In this document: piece after piece, positions 55,525-63,812 of the stretch | How positions within the stretch are numbered: the first letter of the stretch is position 1 | Layout: each line of letters starts with the position of its first letter | Source: Pseudarthrobacter oxydans | GTDB taxonomy: Bacteria; Actinomycetota; Actinomycetes; Actinomycetales; Micrococcaceae | NCBI RefSeq assembly: GCF_030812335.1 | Contig: NZ_JAUSSN010000009.1 | Coordinates: 62,001 to 126,000 of the forward strand | Reading direction: 5' to 3' | DNA: 64,000 nucleotides | Position numbers and translations under genes: made by a program | Notes under the pieces: generated by a model | Database searches by the model: none | What the model saw: the letters and a program-made list of their open reading frames with translations, nothing else | Told to the model about the DNA's origin: nothing

Positions 55525-55731
55525 ATGGCCGTCGCCCGGGTGTGTCTGGTGGTGCTGGCTGCTGCTGTTTCCGGTTGCGCGGGTTCCTCCTCCGGAGACG
55601 GGGAGCCGCTCTGCTTCCCGCCGGGATTTTCCGTGGCACCGTCGAGCGCGAAACCGGGCGACACCGTGACCGTGAAGGCTCCGGACGCCGACTGCAAATC
55701 GCGCTACGGGGCCAATGCCCGCCTGGAATGA
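55525..55731 (+). CDS. Small lipoprotein, possibly truncated
   Basis: A 68-aa protein with a lipoprotein signal: MAVARVCLVVLAAAVSGC, lipobox VSGC. After it comes a short Ser/Gly linker and CFPPGFSVAPSSAKPGDTVT, the beginning of an Ig-like or beta-sandwich domain that then stops after ADCKSRYGANARLE. The domain seems cut short, so a frameshift or early stop is possible. GTG 55513, overlapping the previous gene, is an alternative start. Confidence 0.65.
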   Translation: MAVARVCLVVLAAAVSGCAGSSSGDGEPLCFPPGFSVAPSSAKPGDTVTVKAPDADCKSRYGANARLE

Positions 55732-55789
55732 CCGGGCCGCTCCGGATGGAGGTTATCTGACCACGCGTTGATTCCCGCGGCGAACCGGG

Positions 55790-56071
55790 TCAGCGGCCAA
55801 CCAGCGGGCGTCTGCGCCACGCGAGGATCAGCAGCGCCAGGCCGATCGGCACGAGGGCAACAGAGGCGTAGAAAATCGTCCGTTCGGCCATGGTGGGTGC
55901 AACGACCTGGCTGAACAGTCCGGGGCCCAGGGCAGGATCCACATCCAGGCCCAGGTCCTCAAGGCGCATGTAGCGTGAAAATGAAACGACACGCAAGGCA
56001 AAGGCTACGGCCAGCCCCACGGCGATCAGGACTAGTCCCAGCATGAACGCGGTTTGGCTGCGGTTGAACAA
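55790..56071 (-). CDS. Small two-helix membrane protein
   Basis: A 93-aa protein with transmembrane helices MLGLVLIAVGLAVAFAL and TIFYASVALVPIGLALLILA and a loop with RYMRLEDLGLDVDPALGP. GGGGGA three bases upstream supports a TTG start at 56071; ATG 56044 is possible. Function unknown. It lies just downstream of the oxygenase gene on the same strand. Confidence 0.7.
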   Translation of the reverse strand: MFNRSQTAFMLGLVLIAVGLAVAFALRVVSFSRYMRLEDLGLDVDPALGPGLFSQVVAPTMAERTIFYASVALVPIGLALLILAWRRRPLVGR

Positions 56072-56165
56072 CGTTCCCCCAAGACTTGTTGGCCTCCCTG
56101 GCACATGAAGCCTACCCGTCACCGCTGGCACATGGCTCGTGCCGGCGGCGGCGTGAGCGGGCGGC

Positions 56166-57179
56166 TCAGCTGTTCTGCAGGTCCGAGTGGTGCTCGGCGA
56201 CGACGTTCGGGTGGGCCCGGAGCCGGTAGCGCAGGGCATTATCCCCGTAGGTTTCAAGGATGGGACTGTTCGTCGGATCGACGGACACTCCGCGGGCCTT
56301 GGCCTGGAACTCCGGACTGACCGCGAGCTGCGGCATCGTGGCGTCCAGCGCCGGGTTGAAGAAGAACGGGAGCGATATGCGGTCGGTACCGCGCAGCGGC
56401 GAGATCACCCGGTGCAGGGTCGCTTTGAGGTACCCGTTGGTTGCCAGTTCGAGCATCTCGCCGATGTTGACCACGAACGTCCCCGGCACCTGGGGGGCGT
56501 CGATCCACTGCCCCTGGTACTCGACCTGCAGCCCTCCCTTTCCGGGCTCCACGAGCAGCAGGGTCAGGACGCCGCCGTCGCGGTGCGAGCCCACGCCCTG
56601 CTTGGGCTCGGGGTCGGACTCCCCCGGGTACCGCACAATTTTCAGCAGGGGAAAGGCCCGTGCCGCGAATGCCTCGTCGAAAGTGTCTTCGGGCGCCCCG
56701 AGGGACACGGCCAGGGCACGCAGGAGGGTCAGCGAAATGTCACTCAGCCGCTCGGTCCACTCCTGGACAATGCCCCGCATTTCGGGGAGGGCGTCCGGCC
56801 ACAGGTTGGGACCCTCGAGCCGCCAGTAGTCGGCGACGCCGGGCCTCTGCTCCACCACCGCGCGCTCGACGCCGATATCGATCTGCTCCCGCCAGTCGAC
56901 GGCGCCGTCGGTGAGCTCGCCGCCGACCCGGGTGTAACCCCGGAACTGCGGGCTGTTGACGTTCTCGACCGCGAGCTTCTGCTCGTCGGTCAGCTCGAAG
57001 AAGCGCCGGGAGACGTCAATGACGGAATCCGTCAGCTCCTGCGGGATCCCGTGTCCGGCCAGATAGAGGAAACCGACCTCATGCATGGCGTTGCGCAGGT
57101 CATCGCGGAACCGCGAAGCCTCCTCCGGGCCAGCGCTCAATCGGGAAAGGTCCAGGACGGGCAATGATTCGAGGGGCAC
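56166..57179 (-). CDS. 2-oxoglutarate/Fe(II)-dependent oxygenase, isopenicillin-N-synthase family
   Basis: A 337-aa oxygenase: GFLYLAGHGIPQEL, FRGYTRVGGELTDGAVDWRE, the iron ligands in VGSHRDGGVLTLLL (HxD), GTFVVNIGEMLELATNGYLK, then ATLHRVI (distal His) and DRISLPFFFNP with the 2-oxoglutarate Arg/Ser motif. AAAGG nine bases before the GTG at 57179 fixes the start. The substrate cannot be told from sequence. Confidence 0.93.
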   Translation of the reverse strand: MPLESLPVLDLSRLSAGPEEASRFRDDLRNAMHEVGFLYLAGHGIPQELTDSVIDVSRRFFELTDEQKLAVENVNSPQFRGYTRVGGELTDGAVDWREQIDIGVERAVVEQRPGVADYWRLEGPNLWPDALPEMRGIVQEWTERLSDISLTLLRALAVSLGAPEDTFDEAFAARAFPLLKIVRYPGESDPEPKQGVGSHRDGGVLTLLLVEPGKGGLQVEYQGQWIDAPQVPGTFVVNIGEMLELATNGYLKATLHRVISPLRGTDRISLPFFFNPALDATMPQLAVSPEFQAKARGVSVDPTNSPILETYGDNALRYRLRAHPNVVAEHHSDLQNS

Positions 57180-57274
57180 CTTATTAGTCCTTTTCAATGA
57201 ACTTGGCAAGCTGGGGGCTGTACTTTCTTCAATGTTACGGAGTTGTGGCTGGCGCGGGGCATTAGCATGTCGAA

Positions 57275-58270
57275 TTAAGACTTTCGGGCCGCTGAACTGG
57301 CCGGCATGCGCAGGACCACGTTGCCCCTTTTGCGCCCTGCGTCGACGAAGCGGTGCGCGGCGACGACGTCGGCAAGGTCGTAGCTGCGGTCCCTGACCGT
57401 CCGGTAGTGCCCGTGTTCCGCTAGGCGGACGAGGAACGCCAGATCCTCGGGCGTGTACGTGACGCTGCCTGCGGTGACCAGTTTTCCGCTCGCCCGGCTC
57501 CGCCAGGGGGCCAGCAGTATCGCTTCGAGGTCGGCGACGACGAGCAGCAGCGCCCCGCCGGGGTTGATCAATGCCGCGGCCCGCTCAAAGGGGAGATTGC
57601 CGACACAGTCCATCACGACGTCGTAGGTCCCGCCCTCCGTAGTGACGTCGACGGCGGCGTAGTCGAGCACCCGGTCCGCGCCCAGGGACGCCACCAAATC
57701 CGGGTTGGTGCCGCTGCTCACGCCCGTGACATGTGCCCCCAACTGCTTCGCGAGCTGTACTGCCGCCGTTCCCACCGCGCCGGAGGCTCCGTTGACCAGG
57801 ACCCTCCCGCCCGGCTTGATGCCTGCGCGGCTGAGGAAGACCCGTGCGGTGAGGCCGCCGAAGACAAGCGTCACGGCGTCCTCGAACGTCATGTTGCGGG
57901 GTTTGGCCGTGATGGCGCCGTCCGCGGGGACACAGGCATATTCGGCGTGCCCGCCAAAGCTGGCGCCGAGCATCGCGATCACCGCGTCCCCCGGCTGGAA
58001 CTTTGTGACAGCCGCACCTACGGCCTCGACGACGCCGGCGACGTCCATGCCCAGCACGCGGCGTCGCGGCCGGAAGATGCCCAGCACAGGCGCTGCCAGC
58101 ACCCCCAGCCCGCGGGGAACATCGCGGCCGCGCGCGCGGTGGTCGGCGGCGCTCACCGTGCTCGCGTGCACCTTGATCAACACCTCGTTCCTGCCGGGCA
58201 ACGGCGTGGCCGCCTCCTCGATCCGCACAGCCTCCGGAGGGCCGAACCGCCGGTACACGGCGGCCTTCAT
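57275..58270 (-). CDS. Quinone-oxidoreductase-like MDR protein
   Basis: A 331-aa medium-chain dehydrogenase without the structural-zinc cysteines: MKAAVYRRFGPPEAVRIEEA, VLGMDVAGVVEAVGAAVTKF, and the NADPH motif VLVNGASGAVGTAAVQLAKQ. It would reduce quinones or enones. Its ATG overlaps the stop of the DUF2306 gene (ATGA). The operon faces the TetR gene at 59096 over two identical operators. Confidence 0.92.
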   Translation of the reverse strand: MKAAVYRRFGPPEAVRIEEAATPLPGRNEVLIKVHASTVSAADHRARGRDVPRGLGVLAAPVLGIFRPRRRVLGMDVAGVVEAVGAAVTKFQPGDAVIAMLGASFGGHAEYACVPADGAITAKPRNMTFEDAVTLVFGGLTARVFLSRAGIKPGGRVLVNGASGAVGTAAVQLAKQLGAHVTGVSSGTNPDLVASLGADRVLDYAAVDVTTEGGTYDVVMDCVGNLPFERAAALINPGGALLLVVADLEAILLAPWRSRASGKLVTAGSVTYTPEDLAFLVRLAEHGHYRTVRDRSYDLADVVAAHRFVDAGRKRGNVVLRMPASSAARKS

Positions 58271-58917
58271 CGCGCCACCCCCGCAGCGGTCCGGATGGAG
58301 CGGCCGGCGGGACCGGGAGCGCGGGCGGAGCGTTGGGCGCGTCGATGGATAACATACTCGGCCACAGCCAGGTTGATCACCCAGGCCGCCGTCATCAGCA
58401 GCGCCCGGGTCAGCTCATCGGGCGTTCCGAAGAGCAGTAGCCAGGTCAGAATCACCAGCGCCTGGGTTCCCGCAGCGACCCCGATCGCATAGCCACGCGT
58501 CATCCATGCGCCGTGCCGGACAAAGTCCCGGTTCTTCAGCGCGACCACCCCAAGGCTGATGCTGACCAGCATTGCCGAGCCGAAGAGCAGCCGAACCGGG
58601 ACGTCGGTGTCGCCATCCGGGAGGGGGTAGAAGGCCGACATCCACAGTCCGGAGAGGGCGGCGAAAAGGCCGGCCGGAATGAGGATGCCCCCGGCGATGC
58701 GGTGCCAGCCGCGCCTGCCCCGCAGCGCGGGAACGAACTGGAACGCCCCGAGCAGGCTGTAGATGGTGACACTGACAATATGGACCACGACGGGGACCGG
58801 GGAGGCAAAGAACCTTGCATTCTGCGGCGTGACGGCCGCTCCCCCGGCCAGCTCCGTCATCCGCGACGCCCCGGCGATCACCGGAATGAGGCTCAGGAGG
58901 ATCAGGGCGGCGGGCAC
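58267..58917 (-). CDS. DUF2306-like membrane protein
   Basis: A 216-aa membrane protein with six or seven helices, among them VVVHIVSVTIYSLLGAFQFV and a conserved HRIAGG after RRGW, typical of DUF2306. The visible start is GTG 58917 without a good ribosome binding site. Upstream at 58988 there is an ATG with GAGGACC before it, opening MTAKPSSTLEPTSRP in another frame, so the true N-terminus may be lost to a frameshift. Confidence 0.8.
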   Translation of the reverse strand: MPAALILLSLIPVIAGASRMTELAGGAAVTPQNARFFASPVPVVVHIVSVTIYSLLGAFQFVPALRGRRGWHRIAGGILIPAGLFAALSGLWMSAFYPLPDGDTDVPVRLLFGSAMLVSISLGVVALKNRDFVRHGAWMTRGYAIGVAAGTQALVILTWLLLFGTPDELTRALLMTAAWVINLAVAEYVIHRRAQRSARAPGPAGRSIRTAAGVAR

Positions 58918-59010
58918 GGCCCACGCGGTTCCGCGACGTGGCCGGGGCGGCTGGTGGGCTCGAGGGTGCTGCTGGGTTTTGCTGTCATGGCCTGGTCCTC
59001 AACTCAGGTA

Positions 59011-59059
59011 GTGTACGGCGTACACCTCACTGGTCCAACGGTAGGTGTACGGCGTACAC
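59011..59059. promoter_or_regulatory. Two identical 15-bp TetR operators
   Basis: GTGTACGGCGTACAC occurs at 59011-59025 and again at 59045-59059; each copy is a perfect palindrome around its central G, and they are 34 bp apart. They lie in the gap between the DUF2306 gene and the divergent TetR gene, close to both starts. Confidence 0.88.
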
Positions 59060-59095
59060 TTGTCAAGAGGATGCCGCTAGGGAAAGGTTGTCGGG

Positions 59096-59827
59096 ATGAC
59101 CCAGCAGCTCGAGGCCACGGCCCGCACGCCCCTGAACCGGGAACGCGTGCTGCAGACCGCCGTCTCACTCGCTGATGCCGTGGGCTTCGAATCGCTCAGC
59201 ATGCGCCGGCTCGCCGAAGAGCTCGGGGTGGTGCCGATGGCGATCTATAAGCACGTCGCCAACAAGGACGAGCTGCTCGACGGGATGGTCGCGACCCTCA
59301 TCGGCGAGATCGATCCCCCGGCGCCGGGACAGGACTGGAAGAGCGCCGTACGCTTGCGGGTGCTTTCGGCGAGACGGGCGCTGCAGCGGCACCCGTGGGC
59401 CCGCCAGGCCATCGAGTCGCGGACCAACAAGACACCTGCCGTCCTTGACTACATGGACTCCTTCACCGGCATGTTCCTGGCTGGCGGCTTCTCCGCCGAC
59501 CTCACCCACCACGTGATGCATGCCATCGGGGGCCGCATGTGGGGCTTCACCCAGGAGCTGTTCGACGCCCCGGCGGGCCCGACGGCGGCGTCCCCGGCAG
59601 AGATTCCAGCGGAAGCCCGGGCCGCCATGCTCGAGCAGATGGCGGCCCGCTATCCGAACATCGTCGCGATCGCCACGTCGGTGGACCACGACGAAGGTTC
59701 GGTGGTCGGGCACGGCTGCGACGACCAGTTCGAGTTCGAATTCGCCCTCGACCTCCTCCTCGACGGTTTCGAGCGGCTGCACGAGCAGGGCTGGTCATCG
59801 ACGCAGGCGAAGCTGGACCGCACGTAG
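59096..59827 (+). CDS. TetR-family regulator of the DUF2306/oxidoreductase operon
   Basis: A 243-aa regulator: RERVLQTAVSLADAVGFESL, SMRRLAEELGVVPMAIYKHV (helix-turn-helix near residues 20-60), then a TetR_C-like effector domain. The ATG lies 37 bp after the second operator palindrome. Expected to repress itself and the divergent operon until a ligand, perhaps a quinone or electrophile, binds (inference from the neighbour). Confidence 0.93.
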   Translation: MTQQLEATARTPLNRERVLQTAVSLADAVGFESLSMRRLAEELGVVPMAIYKHVANKDELLDGMVATLIGEIDPPAPGQDWKSAVRLRVLSARRALQRHPWARQAIESRTNKTPAVLDYMDSFTGMFLAGGFSADLTHHVMHAIGGRMWGFTQELFDAPAGPTAASPAEIPAEARAAMLEQMAARYPNIVAIATSVDHDEGSVVGHGCDDQFEFEFALDLLLDGFERLHEQGWSSTQAKLDRT

Positions 59828-59906
59828 GCGGCCGTCCAGTCCCAGACTGCCCTTGCCGGGTGGGGGACTTCGGAGGAGGATATGCGCACACTCCAGGAGG
59901 CCTTCC

Positions 59907-60884
59907 ATGACCAAGCTTGGCAAGTTTGAAAAGTACCTGATCGAGGAATTCTTCGACGATTACCGCGCAGGCACCCTGAGCCAGCGGACGTTCACCCGCC
60001 GGGTGGCTTTCATTACCGGGAGCATGGCCGCAGCCTCGGCGGCGATGCTGCTGGTGGGTTGCACACCGGAGGAAGTCCCGCGCAGCACCGACCCCATGCC
60101 CACCCCGAGCCCCTCGCCGTCGGGCACGGGAACCGGCACCGCGTCCCTCGGCCCGGTGCCGGGGGCCAAGAGCCCGCTCTCGGTTCCCGAGGGAGCGCCT
60201 GGTCTCGTGACAGAGACCGTGCAGTTTCCTGCCGATGGGACAGCGGTCAGTGCCTACCTGGCCCGGCCGGAGGCGGGGGCAGCCGGACCTGCCGTCCTGA
60301 TCTGCCACGAAAACCGCGGGCTGACCCCGCACATCGAGGACGTGGCACGCCGTTTCGCCAAGGCCGGCTACGCCGCCCTTGCGCTGGACCTGCTCAGCAG
60401 GGAAGGCGGCACCGCGCGGATGGACCGCGACGCCGTCCCGGGAGCCCTGACAGCGGCCGGTGCCCAGCGCCATGTCGCCGATTTCGCAGCGGCTTTTGAC
60501 TACCTTCAGACGAAGGACTTCGTCGAAGAGGGGCGGATCGCCATGACCGGATACTGCTTCGGCGGGGGCATCACCTGGCAGGCGGCGACGGAGCTTCCCG
60601 GGCTGAAGGCCACTGCGGCGTTTTACGGGCCGTCCCCCGACCTGGCGAAAGTCCCGGCCATCAAACCGGCGGTTTTCGGCGTCTACGCCGAACTCGATCA
60701 GCGGATCACCGGCGCACTCCCGGCGCTGAGGGATGCCCTGGCCGCCACGGACGTCCGCCACCAGCTCACCGTCTATCCCGGCGTCGACCACGCCTTCCAC
60801 AATGACACCGGGCCGCGCTACGTCGAAGCACAGGCCACCGCCGCCTGGAATGACACGCTGGCCTGGTTCACCAAATACGTATGA
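59907..60884 (+). CDS. Exported lipoprotein dienelactone hydrolase
   Basis: A 325-aa protein. A twin arginine in TRRVAFITG (31-32), a hydrophobic run and lipobox LVGC with Cys52 make a Tat-type lipoprotein signal, unusually far from the N-terminus (30 residues of soluble leader). After a Pro/Ser linker comes a DLH domain with Glu135 (CHENRG), nucleophile Cys217 (GYCFGGG), an Asp in AELDQR and His295 (GVDHAFH). CCAGGAGG precedes the ATG. It should act outside the membrane; substrate unknown. Confidence 0.92.
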   Translation: MTKLGKFEKYLIEEFFDDYRAGTLSQRTFTRRVAFITGSMAAASAAMLLVGCTPEEVPRSTDPMPTPSPSPSGTGTGTASLGPVPGAKSPLSVPEGAPGLVTETVQFPADGTAVSAYLARPEAGAAGPAVLICHENRGLTPHIEDVARRFAKAGYAALALDLLSREGGTARMDRDAVPGALTAAGAQRHVADFAAAFDYLQTKDFVEEGRIAMTGYCFGGGITWQAATELPGLKATAAFYGPSPDLAKVPAIKPAVFGVYAELDQRITGALPALRDALAATDVRHQLTVYPGVDHAFHNDTGPRYVEAQATAAWNDTLAWFTKYV

Positions 60885-60959
60885 GCCGTTGTTGCACAGC
60901 TTTTACCCAGGGTTTACCTGCCTTGTCTTGTGGGTCCCGAGGGCCTGCAACAGACTTGT

Positions 60960-60989
60960 GATCACCAGATGAACCGATCTTTGGTGATC
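60960..60989. promoter_or_regulatory. Inverted repeat in the gap before the DUF1508 gene
   Basis: GATCACCA at 60960-60967 and TGGTGATC at 60982-60989 are exact inverted repeats; a shorter pair CCGATC/GATCGG overlaps the right arm. It could be an operator of the following gene or a stem-loop ending the lipoprotein transcript (no T tract). Confidence 0.4.
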
Positions 60990-61090
60990 GGTCGACGAGA
61001 GCACCGGGACTAGGACGCAGTGATGCGTTCCGGCCTGATCCACGGTAGTGACGCCGCGGGGCAGGCTTTTCCCGAACCGGGAGGATGGCC

Positions 61091-61426
61091 ATGGCCGGCA
61101 CATTTGAACTGTTTCTTGACGCGGAGTCGAAGTTCCGATTCCGGCTCAAGGCACCGGACGGAACCGTGATGGCCGTGTCCGCCGCGTTCGAAGACAAATC
61201 CGCAGCTGTGGCCGGCATCGCCGCCGTGCGGGAGTGCGCCGGGATGGGGCTGATCAGCGACCTGTCCTCCGAGGCAGCCCCGCGGGGCCGGGTCCAGGAC
61301 TCGGCGTCTACCGTCGGCGCCCCGCAGGCCCGCCACGACTGGCATAAACGGGCCGACGCCTTCCACACCCGCGCCAAGACCATCCGACGGGCAGCATCAT
61401 CGCCCAGATGGACGGGCGCAGCGTAG
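61091..61426 (+). CDS. YegP/DUF1508 family protein
   Basis: A 111-aa protein: GTFELFLDAESKFRFRLKAP, then GTVMAVSAAFEDKSAAVAGI follow the DUF1508 (YegP) repeat, present once; the C-terminal part is a Ser/Arg-rich tail. GGGAGG six bases upstream supports ATG 61091 rather than the ATG two codons before. Function unknown. Confidence 0.85.
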   Translation: MAGTFELFLDAESKFRFRLKAPDGTVMAVSAAFEDKSAAVAGIAAVRECAGMGLISDLSSEAAPRGRVQDSASTVGAPQARHDWHKRADAFHTRAKTIRRAASSPRWTGAA

Positions 61427-61467
61427 GCCGACCGGAAATGACGCGGTCACGGGGCCCGCAGTGTGGG

Positions 61468-62484
61468 CTACGGGCGCATGCCGTCCCCGTACCATCGCTG
61501 GACCCGCAGCGCGCGCAGGGTGTTCCAGCGGCTGGGCCGCCCGTCCCCCTCCTCAAGCTCAAAGTGGACCTGCCCGGGATGCGTGTTTTCCAGCAGCCAC
61601 GTGCCGTCTGGCTGCCTCTTGGACCGGAGCAGCTCGATTGCCTCGGCCAGGCGCGGGTCGGGCGGACCACCGGCGGACCGGAAATATTCCAGGGCACGGA
61701 GCACGTCGTAATGCCAGCGGGTCGGATAGGAGAACTGCAGCCACGCCGGGTCAATGACCTCGCCGGTACTTTTGCGGCGGAACAGCCGTCGTTCGAGGAG
61801 GTACTGCTCGCCCCGCCGCCGTGCCTCGATGGATTCAGCGGAACCGCCCGTTGACTGCTCGTGCGCCAGCAGGCCCTCCAGCACGTTGATCGTTGTCGCA
61901 GCCGAGGACACAACGGCGCCGTACTCCGCCCAACAGTTCCACCCGCCGTCGTCGAGCTGGTCGTTGACAAGACGGGCCACCACGCCGTCGACGTCCTGGC
62001 CGAAGTAGGCGCCGAGCCCAACGGCCATGCCGTTGATGCAGGGCTCGACCTCGCCGGTGAAATAGGGCTGTCCGCCCTCCTCCCAGCGGCAGTTGTCCCG
62101 CACGAGAGCCACGGTCCGGCGCATCTGTTCACTGCGCGGGTCGACGCCAAAGTCGCGCAGCTGCAGGAGGCTGTACGTGGTGGCGGTCCAGGGCTGGACC
62201 TCTTCGCCGGCCCCGTCGGGCCCGCCGGAATCCTCCGGGCCGTCCGCCGCGTCGGCCCCATCGGAGGGCCCGACGTCGGGGTCGCTGCCCTGCGCGGGAA
62301 AATAGGCTCCTCCGGCCCATTGGCCGTCCTCGCCGCGCAGAGCCAGCAACCGGGCGCCCCATCCGTCGGTAACCACCCGTGCGCGCTCCGCGGCCACGAC
62401 GTCGGCAGGCGCGCCGGCAAGGTCCTGCAGCGCCTGCCATCGAATGGAAGGATCAGAATCCAGCAGCCAGTCCAGTACCGTCAT
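61468..62484 (-). CDS. Squalene-cyclase/prenyltransferase alpha-toroid-like protein (paralogue of the one at 296)
   Basis: A 338-aa protein: SDPSIRWQALQDLAGAP, PWTATTYSLLQLRDFGVDP, LDDGGWNCWAEYGAVVSS, then RRLFRRKSTGEVIDPAWLQF and YPTRWHYDVLRALEYF, QPDGTWLLE. The RLF-STG-IDPxW-YP-WHYD block is shared with the protein at 296-1243; here an extra N-terminal toroid segment and an acidic linker are present. No DXDD motif, so not a standard cyclase. Convergent with the DUF1508 gene. Confidence 0.85.
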   Translation of the reverse strand: MTVLDWLLDSDPSIRWQALQDLAGAPADVVAAERARVVTDGWGARLLALRGEDGQWAGGAYFPAQGSDPDVGPSDGADAADGPEDSGGPDGAGEEVQPWTATTYSLLQLRDFGVDPRSEQMRRTVALVRDNCRWEEGGQPYFTGEVEPCINGMAVGLGAYFGQDVDGVVARLVNDQLDDGGWNCWAEYGAVVSSAATTINVLEGLLAHEQSTGGSAESIEARRRGEQYLLERRLFRRKSTGEVIDPAWLQFSYPTRWHYDVLRALEYFRSAGGPPDPRLAEAIELLRSKRQPDGTWLLENTHPGQVHFELEEGDGRPSRWNTLRALRVQRWYGDGMRP

Positions 62485-62569
62485 GGGCCGATTGTAAGTG
62501 CTGCCGTGGTTCCGTCACAGAGTGCGCCTAGGGCGACGGCGGCCTGAGCCACCTTAGCTCCACACGGAA

Positions 62570-62598
62570 ACGCCCGGCCGGGATACCCGGCCGGGCGT
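62570..62598. terminator. Strong hairpin terminator downstream of DUF4193 copy 2
   Basis: ACGCCCGGCCGGG and its exact complement form a 13-bp stem with a three-base loop (ATA). It lies 60 bp after the DUF4193 stop on the minus strand, followed on that strand by TTTCC. Also before the start of the next minus-strand gene, so it isolates the two. Confidence 0.75.
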
Positions 62599-62657
62599 GT
62601 CGCGTTTCACACCCGGTGCGCGATGTCCGATGGCATGATCAAGATTTCGGGGCGCTC

Positions 62658-62960
62658 CTAGCCCTCACAGTCCACGCAGTAGGCGTGGCCGTTCTTTTCC
62701 CGGGCGATTTGGGACCGGTGCCGGACCAGGAAACAGGAATAGCAGACGAATTCATCCTCCGCCTGCGGGATGACCTGGACAATAAGCTCTTCGGCGACGA
62801 ATTCTCCGCCGGGGACGATTGAGTCGTCCAGCGAATCCGTCTCGTCCAGCTCGCGTGCCACGCTGCGGGCGTCCGGAGCGTTCGCAGATTGCAGTGCCTC
62901 GAGGGACCTGTCCTGCGATTCCTTGACGTCGGAACGTACTTCATCGTAATCGGTTGCCAC
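62658..62960 (-). CDS. DUF4193 zinc-ribbon-like protein (copy 2)
   Basis: A 100-aa acidic protein that matches copy 1 (34649-34951) closely: ATDYDEVRSDV at the start, LQSANAPDARSVARELDE, CYSCFLVRHRSQIAREK, and a final CVDC. The GTG at 62960 mirrors the start of copy 1; the frame extends to 63020 without homology. The two CxxC pairs suggest zinc binding. Followed by a strong hairpin. Confidence 0.92.
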   Translation of the reverse strand: MATDYDEVRSDVKESQDRSLEALQSANAPDARSVARELDETDSLDDSIVPGGEFVAEELIVQVIPQAEDEFVCYSCFLVRHRSQIAREKNGHAYCVDCEG

Positions 62961-63107
62961 TGCCGTGATTCTCTCTTCGTCGGATTGCGTGTCGGATAGC
63001 TGTTCAACAGACGGAACCACTCGGGTATTCCCCGCACGACAATCTCAATACTTTACACCCCGAAACCTGCTGCGGTGAACGGTTTCGCGACGCCGGCAGC
63101 ATTTAGT

Positions 63108-63137
63108 TTGTACATTCGTTCGATTTACGGCTATATT
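63108..63137 (+). promoter_or_regulatory. Probable sigma-70-type promoter of the small zinc-finger gene
   Basis: TTGTAC at 63108-63113 and TATATT at 63132-63137 are 18 bases apart, good -35 and -10 matches in an AT-rich stretch unlike its surroundings. The start codon at 63164 is 27 bases after the -10 box. Confidence 0.6.
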
Positions 63138-63163
63138 CTGGTGAGTTTCTTTGGGGGGAAATT

Positions 63164-63349
63164 ATGAACAAAGCGCAGCGGCGCGCCCACGTGGAGGTGC
63201 CTTGCCGGGAGTGCGGTTCGCGGGTCATACCGATCTGGAAAGACGAGCGCACTGCGGATTCGAGCCAGCCCGACTGGCGGGTGAGTGCCCGGCAGTGCAG
63301 CCGCCGGGGCTGCGTCCTGGATGACAGTCTGAACTGGCGGGAATCGTGA
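63164..63349 (+). CDS. Small zinc-ribbon-like protein
   Basis: A 61-aa protein: VEVPCRECGSRVIPIWKDER and later ARQCSRRGCVLDDSLNW. Two cysteine pairs (CxxC and CxxxxC) suggest one zinc site. TTGGGGGGAAATT precedes the ATG. Divergent from DUF4193 copy 2. No family recognised. Confidence 0.8.
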   Translation: MNKAQRRAHVEVPCRECGSRVIPIWKDERTADSSQPDWRVSARQCSRRGCVLDDSLNWRES

Positions 63350-63388
63350 GTCGCTGCCGACCCGCAGGCTCCCTGCCATGATGGTGGC

Positions 63389-63727
63389 GTGACTATCGCA
63401 AAATCGGTGCTGCTGTTCGTGCTCGCCGCCGCAGCGGAAATCGGCGGCGCCTGGCTGGTCTGGCAGTCGGTCCGCGAAGGCAAGGACTGGTGGTGGGCCG
63501 GGCTGGGTGTCCTCGCACTGGGCGCATACGGCTTCGTGGCGACCCTCCAGCCCGACGCTCACTTTGGACGCATCCTCGCAGCCTATGGAGGCGTATTTGT
63601 GGCCGGATCGCTCGCGTGGGGCATGCTGTTCGATGGCTTCCGGCCCGACCGCTGGGACATTATCGGCTCCGTGGTCTGCCTGTTCGGCGTGGCCGTCATC
63701 ATGTTCGCGCCACGAAGCGCCGGCTAG
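63389..63727 (+). CDS. YnfA family membrane protein (UPF0060)
   Basis: A 112-aa four-helix protein: [78 protein letters not shown]. The AEIGGAWL and AYGGVF signatures define YnfA, a small-multidrug-resistance-like family. GTG start, 39 bp after the previous gene. Confidence 0.95.
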   Translation: MTIAKSVLLFVLAAAAEIGGAWLVWQSVREGKDWWWAGLGVLALGAYGFVATLQPDAHFGRILAAYGGVFVAGSLAWGMLFDGFRPDRWDIIGSVVCLFGVAVIMFAPRSAG

Positions 63728-63812
63728 CGATCCGTGTCGAAGACGCCCTGTGGCATCCGCCGCCTCAATCGAACCCGCCGCCCACCGCGACCAGGAAAGC
63801 TATCCGCAAGTG

